NCBI GenBank assembly: GCA_964631605.1
Contig: CAZVYG010000012.1
Span: 1 to 64,000, forward strand
Origin: JARKQH01 sp964631605
GTDB lineage: Bacteria; Verrucomicrobiota; Verrucomicrobiia; Limisphaerales; UBA8199
DNA: 64,000 bases
Reading direction: 5' to 3'
Position numbers and translations under genes: made by a program. The notes below the pieces were generated by a model. It searched no databases and had not been told where the DNA came from. It was given only the letters and a program-made list of their open reading frames with translations. Positions 15,329-24,386 of this stretch are shown here, in pieces. Every line of letters starts with the position of its first letter. Position 1 is the first letter of the stretch.

Positions 15329-16531
15329 ATGCTGGACTTGGGCAGGCCCCTGGCCGGGTTGTTGGCGCTGGTCCTGGCGGGGTGCGCTACGTCGCCGCGT
15401 CGGGAGGCGGCCAGCTTTTCGGACATTGAATCCGGGCATTCGCCGACGGTGACCGTGACGCCGACGCCGGTGTTGGCGCCGGCGGCGTCAGGCGTTCCGG
15501 AAATGCCGGCGGCCCCTTCGGCGGCGAAGCCCGGTTCCGGCCCGGCGTCCGGCGTGTTTGCGGGCAACTGGATTCCGCTGAATCGGTGGAGCGAAGCGAG
15601 CGGGTTTGCGCCGCCGCGGCTGGTGGCCAGCGGGGCGCAGCCGGTGTATGCGTTGGACACGCCCGGGGGCCGGTTTCTGGTGCGGATTGGGAGCGAGCAG
15701 GCGAACTGGGAGGGGCTGGAGGTGCGGCTGGGTTACGCGCCGCAACTGATTGATCAGCAGCCGTGGATTCACGCTTTGGACCTGAAAAAGACGGTGCAAC
15801 CCCTGCTGCGAGGTCTGCCGGAGCCCGAGCCAGCGAGGCCGCGGACGGTTGTGATTGACCCCGGGCATGGCGGCGTGGACACGGGCACGCGGAATGCGGC
15901 CGGCACCCTTCGGGAAAAAGACTGCACCCTGGACTGGGCGTTGCGGTTGCGGGAGCTGCTGTCGGCGCAGGGCTGGCGCGTGTATTTGACGCGGAGCAAT
16001 GATGTTGAGGTTTCCATCGCCAGCCGGGTGGCCCTGGCCGAGCGGTTGAACGCGGACTTGTTTGTGAGCCTGCACTTCAACTCGGCCGCGCCCAATGACA
16101 GTGAGAGCGGACTGGAAACCTACTGTCTGACGCCCGCCGGCCTGCCGTCCAATCTGACTCGCGGGTATCCCGACGACGCGGGACAGGTTTTCCCCAACAA
16201 TGCGTGGGATGATGAGAACCTGCGGCTGGCGGCGCGGGTTCACCGCGAGTTGTTGCGCGCCAATGGCAGCGCGGATCGAGGGTTGCGGCGCGCGCGGTTC
16301 CTGGGGGTGCTCCGCGGTCAACAACGACCGGCGATTCTGGTGGAGGGCGGTTATCTTTCGAACCCGCGCGAGGCGCGGCAGATTGGGATGCCGGAGCACC
16401 GGCAGAAACTGGCGGAAGCGGTTGCCCGGGCGTTGCTGGGCAGCCGGACGCAGTTTGCGGCGAGCGGCCACCCGGCTGGCGGTGTTGGGGCCTCCACCAA
16501 CGGCGTTCCGCTGGAGGCGCCTTCCGACTGA
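15329..16531 (+). CDS. N-acetylmuramoyl-L-alanine amidase (Amidase_3), lipoprotein
   Basis: A 400-residue peptidoglycan hydrolase that cleaves the amide between MurNAc and L-Ala. The lipoprotein signal LLALVLAGC has a clear lipobox. The catalytic domain starts near residue 170 with VVIDPGHGGVDTGTRN (Zn-binding His). It continues with REKD (Zn-binding Glu), DLFVSLHFNSA (Zn-binding His) and ILVEGGYLSNPREA (catalytic Glu), as in AmiA/AmiC enzymes. The ATG at 15329 places the signal peptide at the start; a TTG 18 bases upstream is possible. Its stop overlaps the next start (TGATG), so it is coupled to the epimerase gene. Confidence 0.92.
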   Translation: MLDLGRPLAGLLALVLAGCATSPRREAASFSDIESGHSPTVTVTPTPVLAPAASGVPEMPAAPSAAKPGSGPASGVFAGNWIPLNRWSEASGFAPPRLVASGAQPVYALDTPGGRFLVRIGSEQANWEGLEVRLGYAPQLIDQQPWIHALDLKKTVQPLLRGLPEPEPARPRTVVIDPGHGGVDTGTRNAAGTLREKDCTLDWALRLRELLSAQGWRVYLTRSNDVEVSIASRVALAERLNADLFVSLHFNSAAPNDSESGLETYCLTPAGLPSNLTRGYPDDAGQVFPNNAWDDENLRLAARVHRELLRANGSADRGLRRARFLGVLRGQQRPAILVEGGYLSNPREARQIGMPEHRQKLAEAVARALLGSRTQFAASGHPAGGVGASTNGVPLEAPSD

Positions 16532-17505
16532 TGGGCGGTCAAGGTTCCAGTTCCTCCCACGTGCTGGTGACCGGCGGCGCCGGCTTCATCGGGTCGCATC
16601 TGGTGGAGCGGCTGCTGGCGGAGGGTCGGCAGGTGGTGGTGTTGGACGATTTGTCCACCGGCAGTCTCGAAAATTTAGGGGCGGTGCGGGACCATCCCGG
16701 GCTTGAGGTGGTGGTGGCGAAGATTTCGCAGTGCGGCGAGCTGGCGAAATGGGTGGCCGGGGCGGAGAGTATTTATCATTTGGCGGCGGCGGTGGGAGTG
16801 GATTTGGTCGTCAAGTCGCCGATTCACGTGCTGGAGACCAACCTACATGAGACGGAGGTGCTCCTGGAGGCGGCGGCGAAGGCACGCGTGCCGCTGTTGC
16901 TGGCCTCGACCTCGGAGGTGTATGGGAAAAGCCGGAAAGCCGCCTTCGGAGAGGAGGACGACCTGTTGATTGGGCCGCCGCACCATGCGCGGTGGGGTTA
17001 CGCCTGTTCGAAGCTCATGGACGAGTTCCTGGCGCTGGCTTATGCGCGGGAACAATCCCTGCCGGTGGTCATCGTGCGACTGTTTAACACCGTGGGTCCG
17101 CGGCAGACCGGCCGCTACGGGATGGTGCTGCCCCGATTCATCGCGGCAGCGCGGGCCAACCGGCCTTTACAAGTGTTCGGCGATGGGCGGCAGACGCGCT
17201 GCTTTTGTCACGTCCAGGACACCGTGGAAGCCCTGGTGCGGCTGCAGAACTGCGCGGCCGCGCGGGGCGAGATATTCAACGTGGGCAGCACCGAGGAGAT
17301 CAGCATCCTCAATCTGGCCCGGCTGGTGATTGAGATTCTGGGGTCTCGCTCAACGATCGAGTTTGTGCCTTACACCCAGGCCTATGCGCCGGGTTTCGAG
17401 GACATGCGGCGGCGGCGGCCGTTGACCGACAAGCTTTTTGCCACGACCGGATTTCGTCCCGGCATTCCGTTGCGCGAGATCATCGCGTCCACGGCGGGCT
17501 TGTGA
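16531..17505 (+). CDS. NAD-dependent nucleotide-sugar epimerase/dehydratase (extended SDR)
   Basis: A 324-residue extended short-chain dehydrogenase. The NAD-binding motif is VLVTGGAGFIGSHLVE, and the catalytic YxxxK is in WGYACSKLMDE, preceded by LASTSEVYG. Other family marks are VIVRLFNTVGPRQTGRYGMVLPRF and the DGRQTRCFCHVQDT strand. This pattern fits UDP-glucose 4-epimerase or UDP-glucuronate decarboxylase relatives, and I cannot tell which sugar is used. The start codon overlaps the amidase stop. It likely supplies activated sugars for envelope glycans. Confidence 0.9.
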   Translation: MGGQGSSSSHVLVTGGAGFIGSHLVERLLAEGRQVVVLDDLSTGSLENLGAVRDHPGLEVVVAKISQCGELAKWVAGAESIYHLAAAVGVDLVVKSPIHVLETNLHETEVLLEAAAKARVPLLLASTSEVYGKSRKAAFGEEDDLLIGPPHHARWGYACSKLMDEFLALAYAREQSLPVVIVRLFNTVGPRQTGRYGMVLPRFIAAARANRPLQVFGDGRQTRCFCHVQDTVEALVRLQNCAAARGEIFNVGSTEEISILNLARLVIEILGSRSTIEFVPYTQAYAPGFEDMRRRRPLTDKLFATTGFRPGIPLREIIASTAGL

Positions 17506-17556
17506 GCTGTTGGAGCCGAGGCGTGGAGCCGCAGCAGGCGTTAAAAGCCGGTGGGA

Positions 17557-18837
17557 TCAGGCGCGAGGCGGCAGCTTCTTTTCCACCTTGTTGCCTTCCA
17601 GGATGGTGTATTTGGGCAGACCGCCTTCGATCGGGATTTTGACTTCGCCTTCGATGAGGGGCCGCGCGTATTCCACGAATTTCTCGTTGGGCAGGAAGCC
17701 GTCCTCGCTGACCCAATCGCGCGGCACAAAGTGTTCGACGTTGGCGATGTCACCGAGCGGCTGCAAGCCGGTGGACCACTGGAGGGCGCCGTCGGGGGTG
17801 AGACCGCGGACGATTTTGACCATGTAACCGCTTTGGCCGGCGATGGCCGCGCGCACGGCGGCTTCGCCGCAGGCGAAGGCGTTGTTGGAGTCGGTCAGGC
17901 TGGCGAAATGCTCAGCGGCGCGCTGGGCATAACCCAGGAGCACGGTGCGGGTCTTGGTGTTCAGTTTGCCCTGGACGAATTCCTTGATTTTCTCGGCGGC
18001 GCCGGCCAGGACCGGGTGGCCGAAGGAGTCCAGGCGGGTTTTGTCGGCGCCGATCTCCTCGCCTTTTTCATCGCGGATGCCTTCGCCGACAACCATGATG
18101 CAGTATTTGTAGGTGTCCACCGTTTCTTTGACCTTGGCGAGGATGGAATCCATGCTGTAACGAATTTCCGGCAGGAGGATCATGTGGGGCGGGGCGGCGG
18201 CCTGGCCGCGTTTGGCCAGGACGGTGCCGGCGGCGATCCAGCCGGCGGAGCGGCCCATGACTTCGATGATGCAGCAGGAGCCGTCGTCGGTGGCCATGCA
18301 GCCGACGTCAATGCCGACTTCCATGACGGTGGTGGCGCAGTATTTAATGACCGACCCATAGCCGGGGCAACTGTCGGTATGGGGCAGGTCGTTATCAATG
18401 GTTTTGGGCACGCCGATGACGCGCATTTCGTAGCCGCGTTTGACGGCTTCCTCATGGATCTTGTGCGAGGTGTCCTGCGAGTCGTTGCCGCCGATGTAGA
18501 AGAAATAGCGGATGTTGTGCGCCTGAAAGACCTCGAAGAGCCGGTCCATGTCTTTGGCGGCCTTTTCGGGCTTTTTCTTGAAGTCAATCTTGTAGCGGCA
18601 GGTGCCCAGGGCGGCGGCGGGAGTGCTGCGCAACCCTTCGATGGTGCGCGCCCGCTCGTCGTTGATATCAATCAATTCTTCGTTGAGAATGCCCAGGATG
18701 CCATTGGCGCCGCCATAGATTTCCTCGATGCAATCGTGGTGTCCGGCTTCCTGGATCACCCCGGCAAGGCTCGAGTTGATGACGCTGGTTGGGCCGCCCG
18801 ATTGAGCGACCAAAAGATTTCCGACTAATTCTGCCAT
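17557..18837 (-). CDS. pfp: Pyrophosphate-dependent 6-phosphofructokinase
   Basis: A 426-residue phosphofructokinase of the PPi-using clade. It phosphorylates fructose 6-phosphate with PPi, reversibly, in glycolysis/gluconeogenesis. The residues that decide the phosphoryl donor are seen: GGNDS at 116-120 (Asp119 where ATP enzymes have Gly) and PKTIDND at 144-150 (Lys145 where ATP enzymes have Gly). The substrate motif MGRSAGW is intact. The start MAELVGNLLVAQSGGPT fits the family, with GGGA just upstream. It is convergent with the epimerase gene. Confidence 0.92.
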   Translation of the reverse strand: MAELVGNLLVAQSGGPTSVINSSLAGVIQEAGHHDCIEEIYGGANGILGILNEELIDINDERARTIEGLRSTPAAALGTCRYKIDFKKKPEKAAKDMDRLFEVFQAHNIRYFFYIGGNDSQDTSHKIHEEAVKRGYEMRVIGVPKTIDNDLPHTDSCPGYGSVIKYCATTVMEVGIDVGCMATDDGSCCIIEVMGRSAGWIAAGTVLAKRGQAAAPPHMILLPEIRYSMDSILAKVKETVDTYKYCIMVVGEGIRDEKGEEIGADKTRLDSFGHPVLAGAAEKIKEFVQGKLNTKTRTVLLGYAQRAAEHFASLTDSNNAFACGEAAVRAAIAGQSGYMVKIVRGLTPDGALQWSTGLQPLGDIANVEHFVPRDWVSEDGFLPNEKFVEYARPLIEGEVKIPIEGGLPKYTILEGNKVEKKLPPRA

Positions 18838-19062
18838 AAATTTTCCCGACGTTTCGTTTTAGCGAGATTTCAGACTGCAACCCTGAAAACCTCGGTTGGG
18901 GCCTCAAATTGCCAATCCCCATGCGTTCTGTCAAAAAGTTATTCGGGAAAAAAGCGGTTGCGGCGCTCTCTCTGGCGGCGCGCCTCACCCCTGCTCTGGA
19001 GGTTTTTTGCCCGGTCGCTTTTCAGGCTTTTCCCTCCGCCGGGTTTCAACGATGTTTGATTC

Positions 19063-22000
19063 ATGACTGGTTGCGCAAATCGGCGGGCCGCTGTCGCATG
19101 GAGCGCCCCGCCGCCCAAGGCCGCGCGGACCGCGCCGTGGTCCTTGTTTGCGGGCGCGCGGGCGCGTCTGGCTTGCGGCGCGGGCGCTGCTCTGGCCGTG
19201 GCGTTCCTGGGCTGCCTTGCCGCAGCAGGAGATGAGAACGAGACGACCAGCCCGGCATCGCAAAGCGCGACGCCTGTGGCGGCTGACGCCGCGCCACCGG
19301 TGGGAGTCGAGGCAACCAATGCCCCCGCCCCAGCACCCCCCGCCGCTCCCTCGAGCAAGCCCGCCCCGCCGGCCGGCGCGCCAAGACCTTTGCCCGGTTT
19401 GCGGGTGGAGGTTGTGGCCGATGAAAACCTCGTTTCAGCGCCGGTGGCGATGGCTTTCGACGAGCAGGGGCGGCTCTTCGTGGCGGAACGGCCCGCAGAA
19501 AGTCCGCGGCAGGGGCGCATCCGGCTCTTGTCGGACACGGACCATGACGGGGTGTTCGACCAGAGTTCGGTCTATGCCGAGGCTTTGCCCAATGTGTCTT
19601 CGGTGGCCTGTTACAAGGGGGGGGTCTTTGTGGCCGCGACGCCTGAGATTGTGTATTTGAAGGACCTCGAGGGGTCGGGAACTGCCACCGTGCGGCGGGT
19701 CATGTTCAAGGGGTTCGGCGAGAACGCGGGGGCGCCGGAGACCGCAAGTCCGCGGCTCATCGGGCATCTGGCCTGGGGGCCTGACGGCCGGATTTATGGA
19801 ACGAGCGCCGGGCTTGGCGGCGAGGTCAGTTCGCCCGCTGCGCCCTCGCTGCCTGTTGTGGAACTTCAGGGAGCGGATTTTTCATTTGACCCCCGCACGC
19901 TGGCGTTGCGACGCGAAGCCGGTCCGGCGGAATCGGGGGTCATTTTTGACCCGTTCGGACGAAGATTCGTCAGTGAATTTCGGCGGCCGCTCTTCCAGGT
20001 GATGTACGATCCAGCGCATTTCGTGCGGAACCCGGTTTTCGCACCGGCACCGGCGTTGAGGGAGGTGGTTCCTCCGTCTGTGCGCCTGTGGGAGGGCGAT
20101 TCAACAGGGAGGGGGGAACCGGGCGCGAGCAGTCTTTCAGGCGCAGCGTCCGGCGCGGGGGGAGAGCGCGGCAACGGACCAAGACGGACCCGCCCGTTCA
20201 CCGCGGCCCAGGGCGGCTGCATTTACGCCGACACGCTGCTGCCCGCCAACTTCCATGGCAACCTGTTCATTGCCGACCCGGAGGCGCGGGTGGTTTGCCG
20301 CCTGCTTTTGGTCACCAACGGGTTGGAGTGGAACGCCCGGCGTCCTGCCGGACAGGCGACGCGCGAGTTTCTGGAAGCGTCCGATGGGCAGTTCCGTCCG
20401 GTGCAGGTCGTGGTTGGGCCCGAGGGGGCGCTCTATGTCGCCGACCGGCGGGATGGGGCGAGCGGGCGGATTTATCGAGTGGTTCCGGAGGTTTATCGGC
20501 CCGCGCCGGCGGCGGGGCTGGGAAATGCCGATGCGCGGGAGCTGGTGGCGGCCCTGGCCAGCACCAACCAATGGCGTCGCGAGACGGCGCAGCGCCTATT
20601 GGTTGAGCAGGAGGTGTCGAATCTTACCCCGACGTTTCTCGGTCAAATGCTGCTCAAGTCGCCCGTCCCCGTCGCCCGGGTCCAGGCGCTTTACGCGTTG
20701 GAAAACCTTGGGGTGCTCACGGAGAAATTGTTGGTGAAGGCGTTGCAGGCTCCGGATGAGCGGGTTCGCGAAGGGGCGCTGCGGGTGGCGGTCTCGTTCC
20801 TGGGCCGGCAGCCTTCGTCCGAGTCGCTGGCGGGTCAGTTCAGGACGCTGAGCCGCGATGGTTCCATTCGCGTCCGGTATCAGCTCGCACTGGCGCTGGG
20901 CCAGTTGCAGCATCCCGGGCGGGGTTTGTTGCTGGCGGAGATTGTGGCACAGGATACGGCCAATCCCTGGATGCAAACGGCGGTGTTGAGTTCGGTGCCG
21001 CCGGATGCGGGCGGGTGGTTCACCCTGTTATCGCGCAACACGCGATTTGCCCGGAGCCCCGCGGGGGAGGAATTTCTGCGGGTGCTGGCGGGGATGATTG
21101 GGCTGCGCAGCCGGGCGGGCGAGGTTGCGTTGGTGATTCAACACGCCACCTCGAGCTCGGTGTTGCCGGTCGAAGCCCTGGGGTTGCTGGCCTCCCTGGC
21201 CGAGGGGCTCAAGCGCAACGGGAATGACCTCGCGGCAGCCAACACCAATGGCGCGCTCGAGCGGGTCTTCGCCTCCGCGCTGCTGGCCGCCGGGGCGGTC
21301 GGGACGGAGGAACGCCTTCGACTCGAGGCGCTGCGGCTGGTCGGCGCGGCCCGGTTCAGCTACTCGGAGGCGGGAGACATGCTGCTGCTGTTGCTGACCA
21401 ACCCGAGGGTTTCACCCGCAGTGCATCAGGCGGCCGCGGTGGTGCTGAGTCAATATGCCGACCCCCGTGTGGCCACCAACGTGCTGAATCGCTGGACGGC
21501 CTTCCCGCCAGCGCTGAGGCCGGAAATGGTGAGCTGCCTGCTGGCCCGCCGCGAGCGGGCGGCGATCACCCTCGAGGCCATCCAAAACGGCGTGATTCCC
21601 CCCGCCGACCTCACCTTCCAGCACGTTCACCTGCTGCGGTCGTGGCCGGACCCGACGATTCGGCAACGGGCTGAGCGGGTTTTCGGGCCCATGAGTTTGC
21701 GGCGCCCGGAAGCGGTGGAATTCTTTCGGCCGGCGCTCAGGCTCCCAGCCGATGGCTCGCGCGGACAACGGGTTTTTTCGAGCCGTTGCGCCGCGTGCCA
21801 TTCCGCTGCGCCGGGCGGCGGCCAGCTTGGGCCAAGCCTGCGCGGCGTGGGTGCCTGGACCAGGGAAGACCTCTTAAGCGCGATCCTCGAGCCCACGTAT
21901 GAAATCCGGCCGGGGTATGAAACCTGGCTGTTCGAGACCCAGGAAGCCGCTGTGTTTGCCGGTCGGGTTGAGGCCGTCACCCCCGAGACCCTTATTTTGC

Positions 22001-22149
22001 GCCGGCCGGGGCAGCCGGCCGTCGTGTGGCCTCGCGCGGCTTTTTTTCTGGTTGAACCGCGCCCGTGGTCGCTGATGCCCGAGGCGCTGGAGAATGGCCT
22101 TGGCCGTCAAGAAATGGCCGACCTGCTGGAGTACTTGAGCGGGCTATAA
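19063..22149 (+). CDS. PVC-type beta-propeller/HEAT/c-type haem protein
   Basis: A 1028-residue exported protein. A long basic N-terminus precedes a hydrophobic segment (~36-53, AFLGCLAAAG), a possible lipoprotein signal. An alanine/proline linker follows. Residues ~110-480 form an NHL/sorbosone-dehydrogenase-like propeller (VAMAFDEQGRLFVAER; LLSDTDHDGVFDQSSVYAE), ~490-870 HEAT-like helices, and the C-terminus a mono-haem cytochrome c domain with Cys909-Cys912-His913 (CAACH) and a VFAGRV...DLLEYLSGL tail. This architecture is typical of Planctomycetes and Verrucomicrobia and is annotated as putative membrane-bound dehydrogenase. The substrate is unknown. The 225 bases upstream (18838-19062), between divergent genes, show no clear promoter. 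Confidence 0.88.
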   Translation: MTGCANRRAAVAWSAPPPKAARTAPWSLFAGARARLACGAGAALAVAFLGCLAAAGDENETTSPASQSATPVAADAAPPVGVEATNAPAPAPPAAPSSKPAPPAGAPRPLPGLRVEVVADENLVSAPVAMAFDEQGRLFVAERPAESPRQGRIRLLSDTDHDGVFDQSSVYAEALPNVSSVACYKGGVFVAATPEIVYLKDLEGSGTATVRRVMFKGFGENAGAPETASPRLIGHLAWGPDGRIYGTSAGLGGEVSSPAAPSLPVVELQGADFSFDPRTLALRREAGPAESGVIFDPFGRRFVSEFRRPLFQVMYDPAHFVRNPVFAPAPALREVVPPSVRLWEGDSTGRGEPGASSLSGAASGAGGERGNGPRRTRPFTAAQGGCIYADTLLPANFHGNLFIADPEARVVCRLLLVTNGLEWNARRPAGQATREFLEASDGQFRPVQVVVGPEGALYVADRRDGASGRIYRVVPEVYRPAPAAGLGNADARELVAALASTNQWRRETAQRLLVEQEVSNLTPTFLGQMLLKSPVPVARVQALYALENLGVLTEKLLVKALQAPDERVREGALRVAVSFLGRQPSSESLAGQFRTLSRDGSIRVRYQLALALGQLQHPGRGLLLAEIVAQDTANPWMQTAVLSSVPPDAGGWFTLLSRNTRFARSPAGEEFLRVLAGMIGLRSRAGEVALVIQHATSSSVLPVEALGLLASLAEGLKRNGNDLAAANTNGALERVFASALLAAGAVGTEERLRLEALRLVGAARFSYSEAGDMLLLLLTNPRVSPAVHQAAAVVLSQYADPRVATNVLNRWTAFPPALRPEMVSCLLARRERAAITLEAIQNGVIPPADLTFQHVHLLRSWPDPTIRQRAERVFGPMSLRRPEAVEFFRPALRLPADGSRGQRVFSSRCAACHSAAPGGGQLGPSLRGVGAWTREDLLSAILEPTYEIRPGYETWLFETQEAAVFAGRVEAVTPETLILRRPGQPAVVWPRAAFFLVEPRPWSLMPEALENGLGRQEMADLLEYLSGL

Positions 22150-22296
22150 GATAGAGGAACGGCTTCCTGCAGCGGCACAGGCGGGTCAGGCCGGGACACC
22201 GTCTGACCGGCATGATGCCGGGAGTCGGCGCGGATCTCACGAAAGCTTGCTTTGGAGGGCGCGAGGCAGGTAAACCGGAGACGGCTGATTGACTTT

Positions 22297-22824
22297 ATGA
22301 ACACGGAAGCGAACAGGAACCTGAATTTTATTTTCGGACGGCGGAGCATTCGGGCTTACACGGCGGAAGCAGTGAGCGAGGAGGCTGTGCAGAAGCTCCT
22401 GGAAGCAGCGATGGCGGCGCCGTCCGCCGCGGCGAAGGATCCGTGGCGGTTTGTGGTGGTGCGGAACCGGCAGATGCTGGGCAGGATTGCCGAGGCGCTG
22501 CCCCACGGGAGGATGCTGGCCTCGGCGGCGGTGGGCATCGTGATCTGCGGGGACCTCGAGGTTGCGCATGACCGGCAGCTCAGTTACCTGCTGCAGGATT
22601 GCTCAGCGGCGTGCGAGAACCTGTTGCTAGCGGCGCATGTGCTGGGTTTGGGGGCATGCTGGCTGGGCGTGCATCCGCGGGAGGAGCGAATCCAGCGGGT
22701 GCGGGAGATTTTGCGGCTGGAGGGGTCTGTCATCCCCGTCGCGGTCGTTGCCATCGGCCACCCGGCGGAAACCAAGGAGCCGCGCACGCGGTTTAATCCG
22801 GCTTACGTGCGCCGGGAGGGCTGA
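22297..22824 (+). CDS. Nitroreductase family FMN-dependent oxidoreductase
   Basis: A 175-residue nitroreductase-fold protein. The FMN-contacting FGRRSIRAY and the following AAMAAPSAAAKDPWRFVVV match the family's first helix and strand, and LGLGACWLGVHPREERIQ is the second FMN-contact region. These enzymes reduce nitro compounds, quinones or flavins with NAD(P)H, and the substrate cannot be told from sequence. The ATG at 22297 is preferred over an in-frame start 45 bases upstream because the family begins just before the RRSIR motif. Confidence 0.88.
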   Translation: MNTEANRNLNFIFGRRSIRAYTAEAVSEEAVQKLLEAAMAAPSAAAKDPWRFVVVRNRQMLGRIAEALPHGRMLASAAVGIVICGDLEVAHDRQLSYLLQDCSAACENLLLAAHVLGLGACWLGVHPREERIQRVREILRLEGSVIPVAVVAIGHPAETKEPRTRFNPAYVRREG

Positions 22825-22884
22825 CGGGGTTCGTGCGGGAACTCGGGATGCTTGCCGTTGGCCGCGGATTGTTATTGGGCTTCC

Positions 22885-23877
22885 TCACGGCCTGGCAACG
22901 GGTCCGACGTAGCGCCGCGCGATGACGACGTTGTCGAAGCAAACAATGTTGGTGGGATTTTTGGTCCAACGATCGGTGATGTAGCTTTCCAGCGTCAAGG
23001 CATTGGCTTTGAGATCGGGTGTCTTCCGCCAATTGAAACCGGTCCAGTGACCTTGCAGCGCGCCGTCAATCCAGAAGGCTTGCTCGCCGTCGGGTTTGCC
23101 GGGGGTATTGTGCTTGAGCATGAACTCGACGCAAATCCAGCGGTCGCGCGGAATGAGCGGCGCGTCGGGGACACCGAAGGAGTTGCCCCAGTATTTGCCG
23201 TCGGGCGATTGCGCCATCTCGTGCCAGTAACTGTAGAAGTTCCAACGCCCCGGCGGGGTCCAACGCCCCCAGTTGCCCCACGGCTCAATGGCGGTTGAAA
23301 ACCGTTCGCTGCCTTCCGGCTTGAGGCCCGCGCCGCCAAATCCGCTCCACTTGTCGGCGCCGCGCAGGCCCTTGTTGGCCCGCAGCGTGACGAAATGGTG
23401 GACATAATCGCAGCCCGGATCGAACCGGGTGTAAAAGCGGATGAAGAGCGTGTCCGCCGGCTGGAACCACTTGGTCAAGCCGCCGCCCGTGTCGCGGTCC
23501 AGGTGGCCTTCGACGCGGAGGCAGCGTTTGCCCAAGCCCTCATGGGGCTCGACGGGGGCGAAGTGCAGCACGTTGCCCTGGGGATTGCGCGCTTCATCCC
23601 AGCTCTGGCCGAGGGTGCCCGATTCAAAATCGTCGGCGAAGATAACGTCGGGATCGGCCTTCAGGCCTTGATCGGCGGGATGGGCTTGGGCCAGGCCCTT
23701 TCCCGAAGGCAATTCGCTTCGAGCGGCGAGGTTGTTGCGGCCCTCGGGGTCGCCGCCCGTGACCGCTCCGGAGCTCGTGAGCACCCCCAAGCAACCGCAT
23801 AACAGTGCGGTAAATCGAACGCGGCACGCCCCTCGCATGCGGCCCGCGACTCGAGTCAAACCTGATGGAAGTTTCAT
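22885..23877 (-). CDS. Exported lectin/lyase-like beta-jelly-roll protein
   Basis: A 330-residue protein with an N-terminal signal (VRFTALLCGCLGVLTSSGAV). The mature domain begins IFADDFESGTLGQSWDEA and is rich in aromatic beta-strands (KWFQPADTLFIRFYTRFDPG, WNFYSYWHEM, WICVEFMLKHN). This is typical of a concanavalin-like jelly roll as found in polysaccharide lyases and bacterial lectin-like proteins. No catalytic motif is certain. It ends with a strand, IVCFDNVVIARRYVGPV. A role in polysaccharide binding or breakdown is inference. The start at 23877 removes 18 upstream residues that are not signal-like. Confidence 0.8.
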   Translation of the reverse strand: MKLPSGLTRVAGRMRGACRVRFTALLCGCLGVLTSSGAVTGGDPEGRNNLAARSELPSGKGLAQAHPADQGLKADPDVIFADDFESGTLGQSWDEARNPQGNVLHFAPVEPHEGLGKRCLRVEGHLDRDTGGGLTKWFQPADTLFIRFYTRFDPGCDYVHHFVTLRANKGLRGADKWSGFGGAGLKPEGSERFSTAIEPWGNWGRWTPPGRWNFYSYWHEMAQSPDGKYWGNSFGVPDAPLIPRDRWICVEFMLKHNTPGKPDGEQAFWIDGALQGHWTGFNWRKTPDLKANALTLESYITDRWTKNPTNIVCFDNVVIARRYVGPVARP

Positions 23878-23949
23878 TTTTGTCCTTCGTAAAATGGGGT
23901 TCGAGCCTTGCAACGTGAGTAGCTGCAACAAGTGCGGAATGGCGGCCGT

Positions 23950-24258
23950 TCAGGCAGCCACCAGGGGCCGGAAATAATAAACCCAAATAGCCGCCACTTC
24001 GCGCGCCATGTTAAAAGGCAGTTGGCGGAGGAAGTAAGTTTCCCGCGCGGTCCCCAACAGAGGATCGGCCAGGTATTCCGGCAGCGCGCGCAAATCAATC
24101 CACCAGAGATTGAGCCCAAAGCCCGGCACGCGGAGACCCCCCGCGAGGTTCAGGAGGGTGAAAGCGCCCAGGAAAAGCGCCAGCCCACGGGCCAGGAGCG
24201 CGGTTCGTGAGATCCGGCCAGCCTGCGGGTGGACAGGGATGAGCAGGTTCTTATGCAT
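23950..24258 (-). CDS. Small hypothetical membrane protein
   Basis: A 102-residue protein with a basic N-terminus, one clear hydrophobic helix (~20-40, TALLARGLALFLGAFTLLNL) and a following NLWWIDLRALP motif, then a second moderately hydrophobic C-terminal segment. I do not recognise the family. It lies between dnaG (129 bases upstream, same strand) and the jelly-roll gene, and could be a late member of the dnaG transcript. It could also be the surviving N-terminal part of a longer membrane protein, because the WWIDLR motif sits near the start of larger verrucomicrobial proteins (from memory). Confidence 0.5.
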   Translation of the reverse strand: MHKNLLIPVHPQAGRISRTALLARGLALFLGAFTLLNLAGGLRVPGFGLNLWWIDLRALPEYLADPLLGTARETYFLRQLPFNMAREVAAIWVYYFRPLVAA

Positions 24259-24386
24259 AGACTAGGGAGCCACCAGCGGTTGGACCCAGGCGGTCTCGAA
24301 ATCGCCGGCCGCGAAGGGGTTGTTCTTCGGTTTCAATGAAACCAGCGTGGCGCGGGCGTTTGTTCGATTTGCGGGGAATGAGGGGT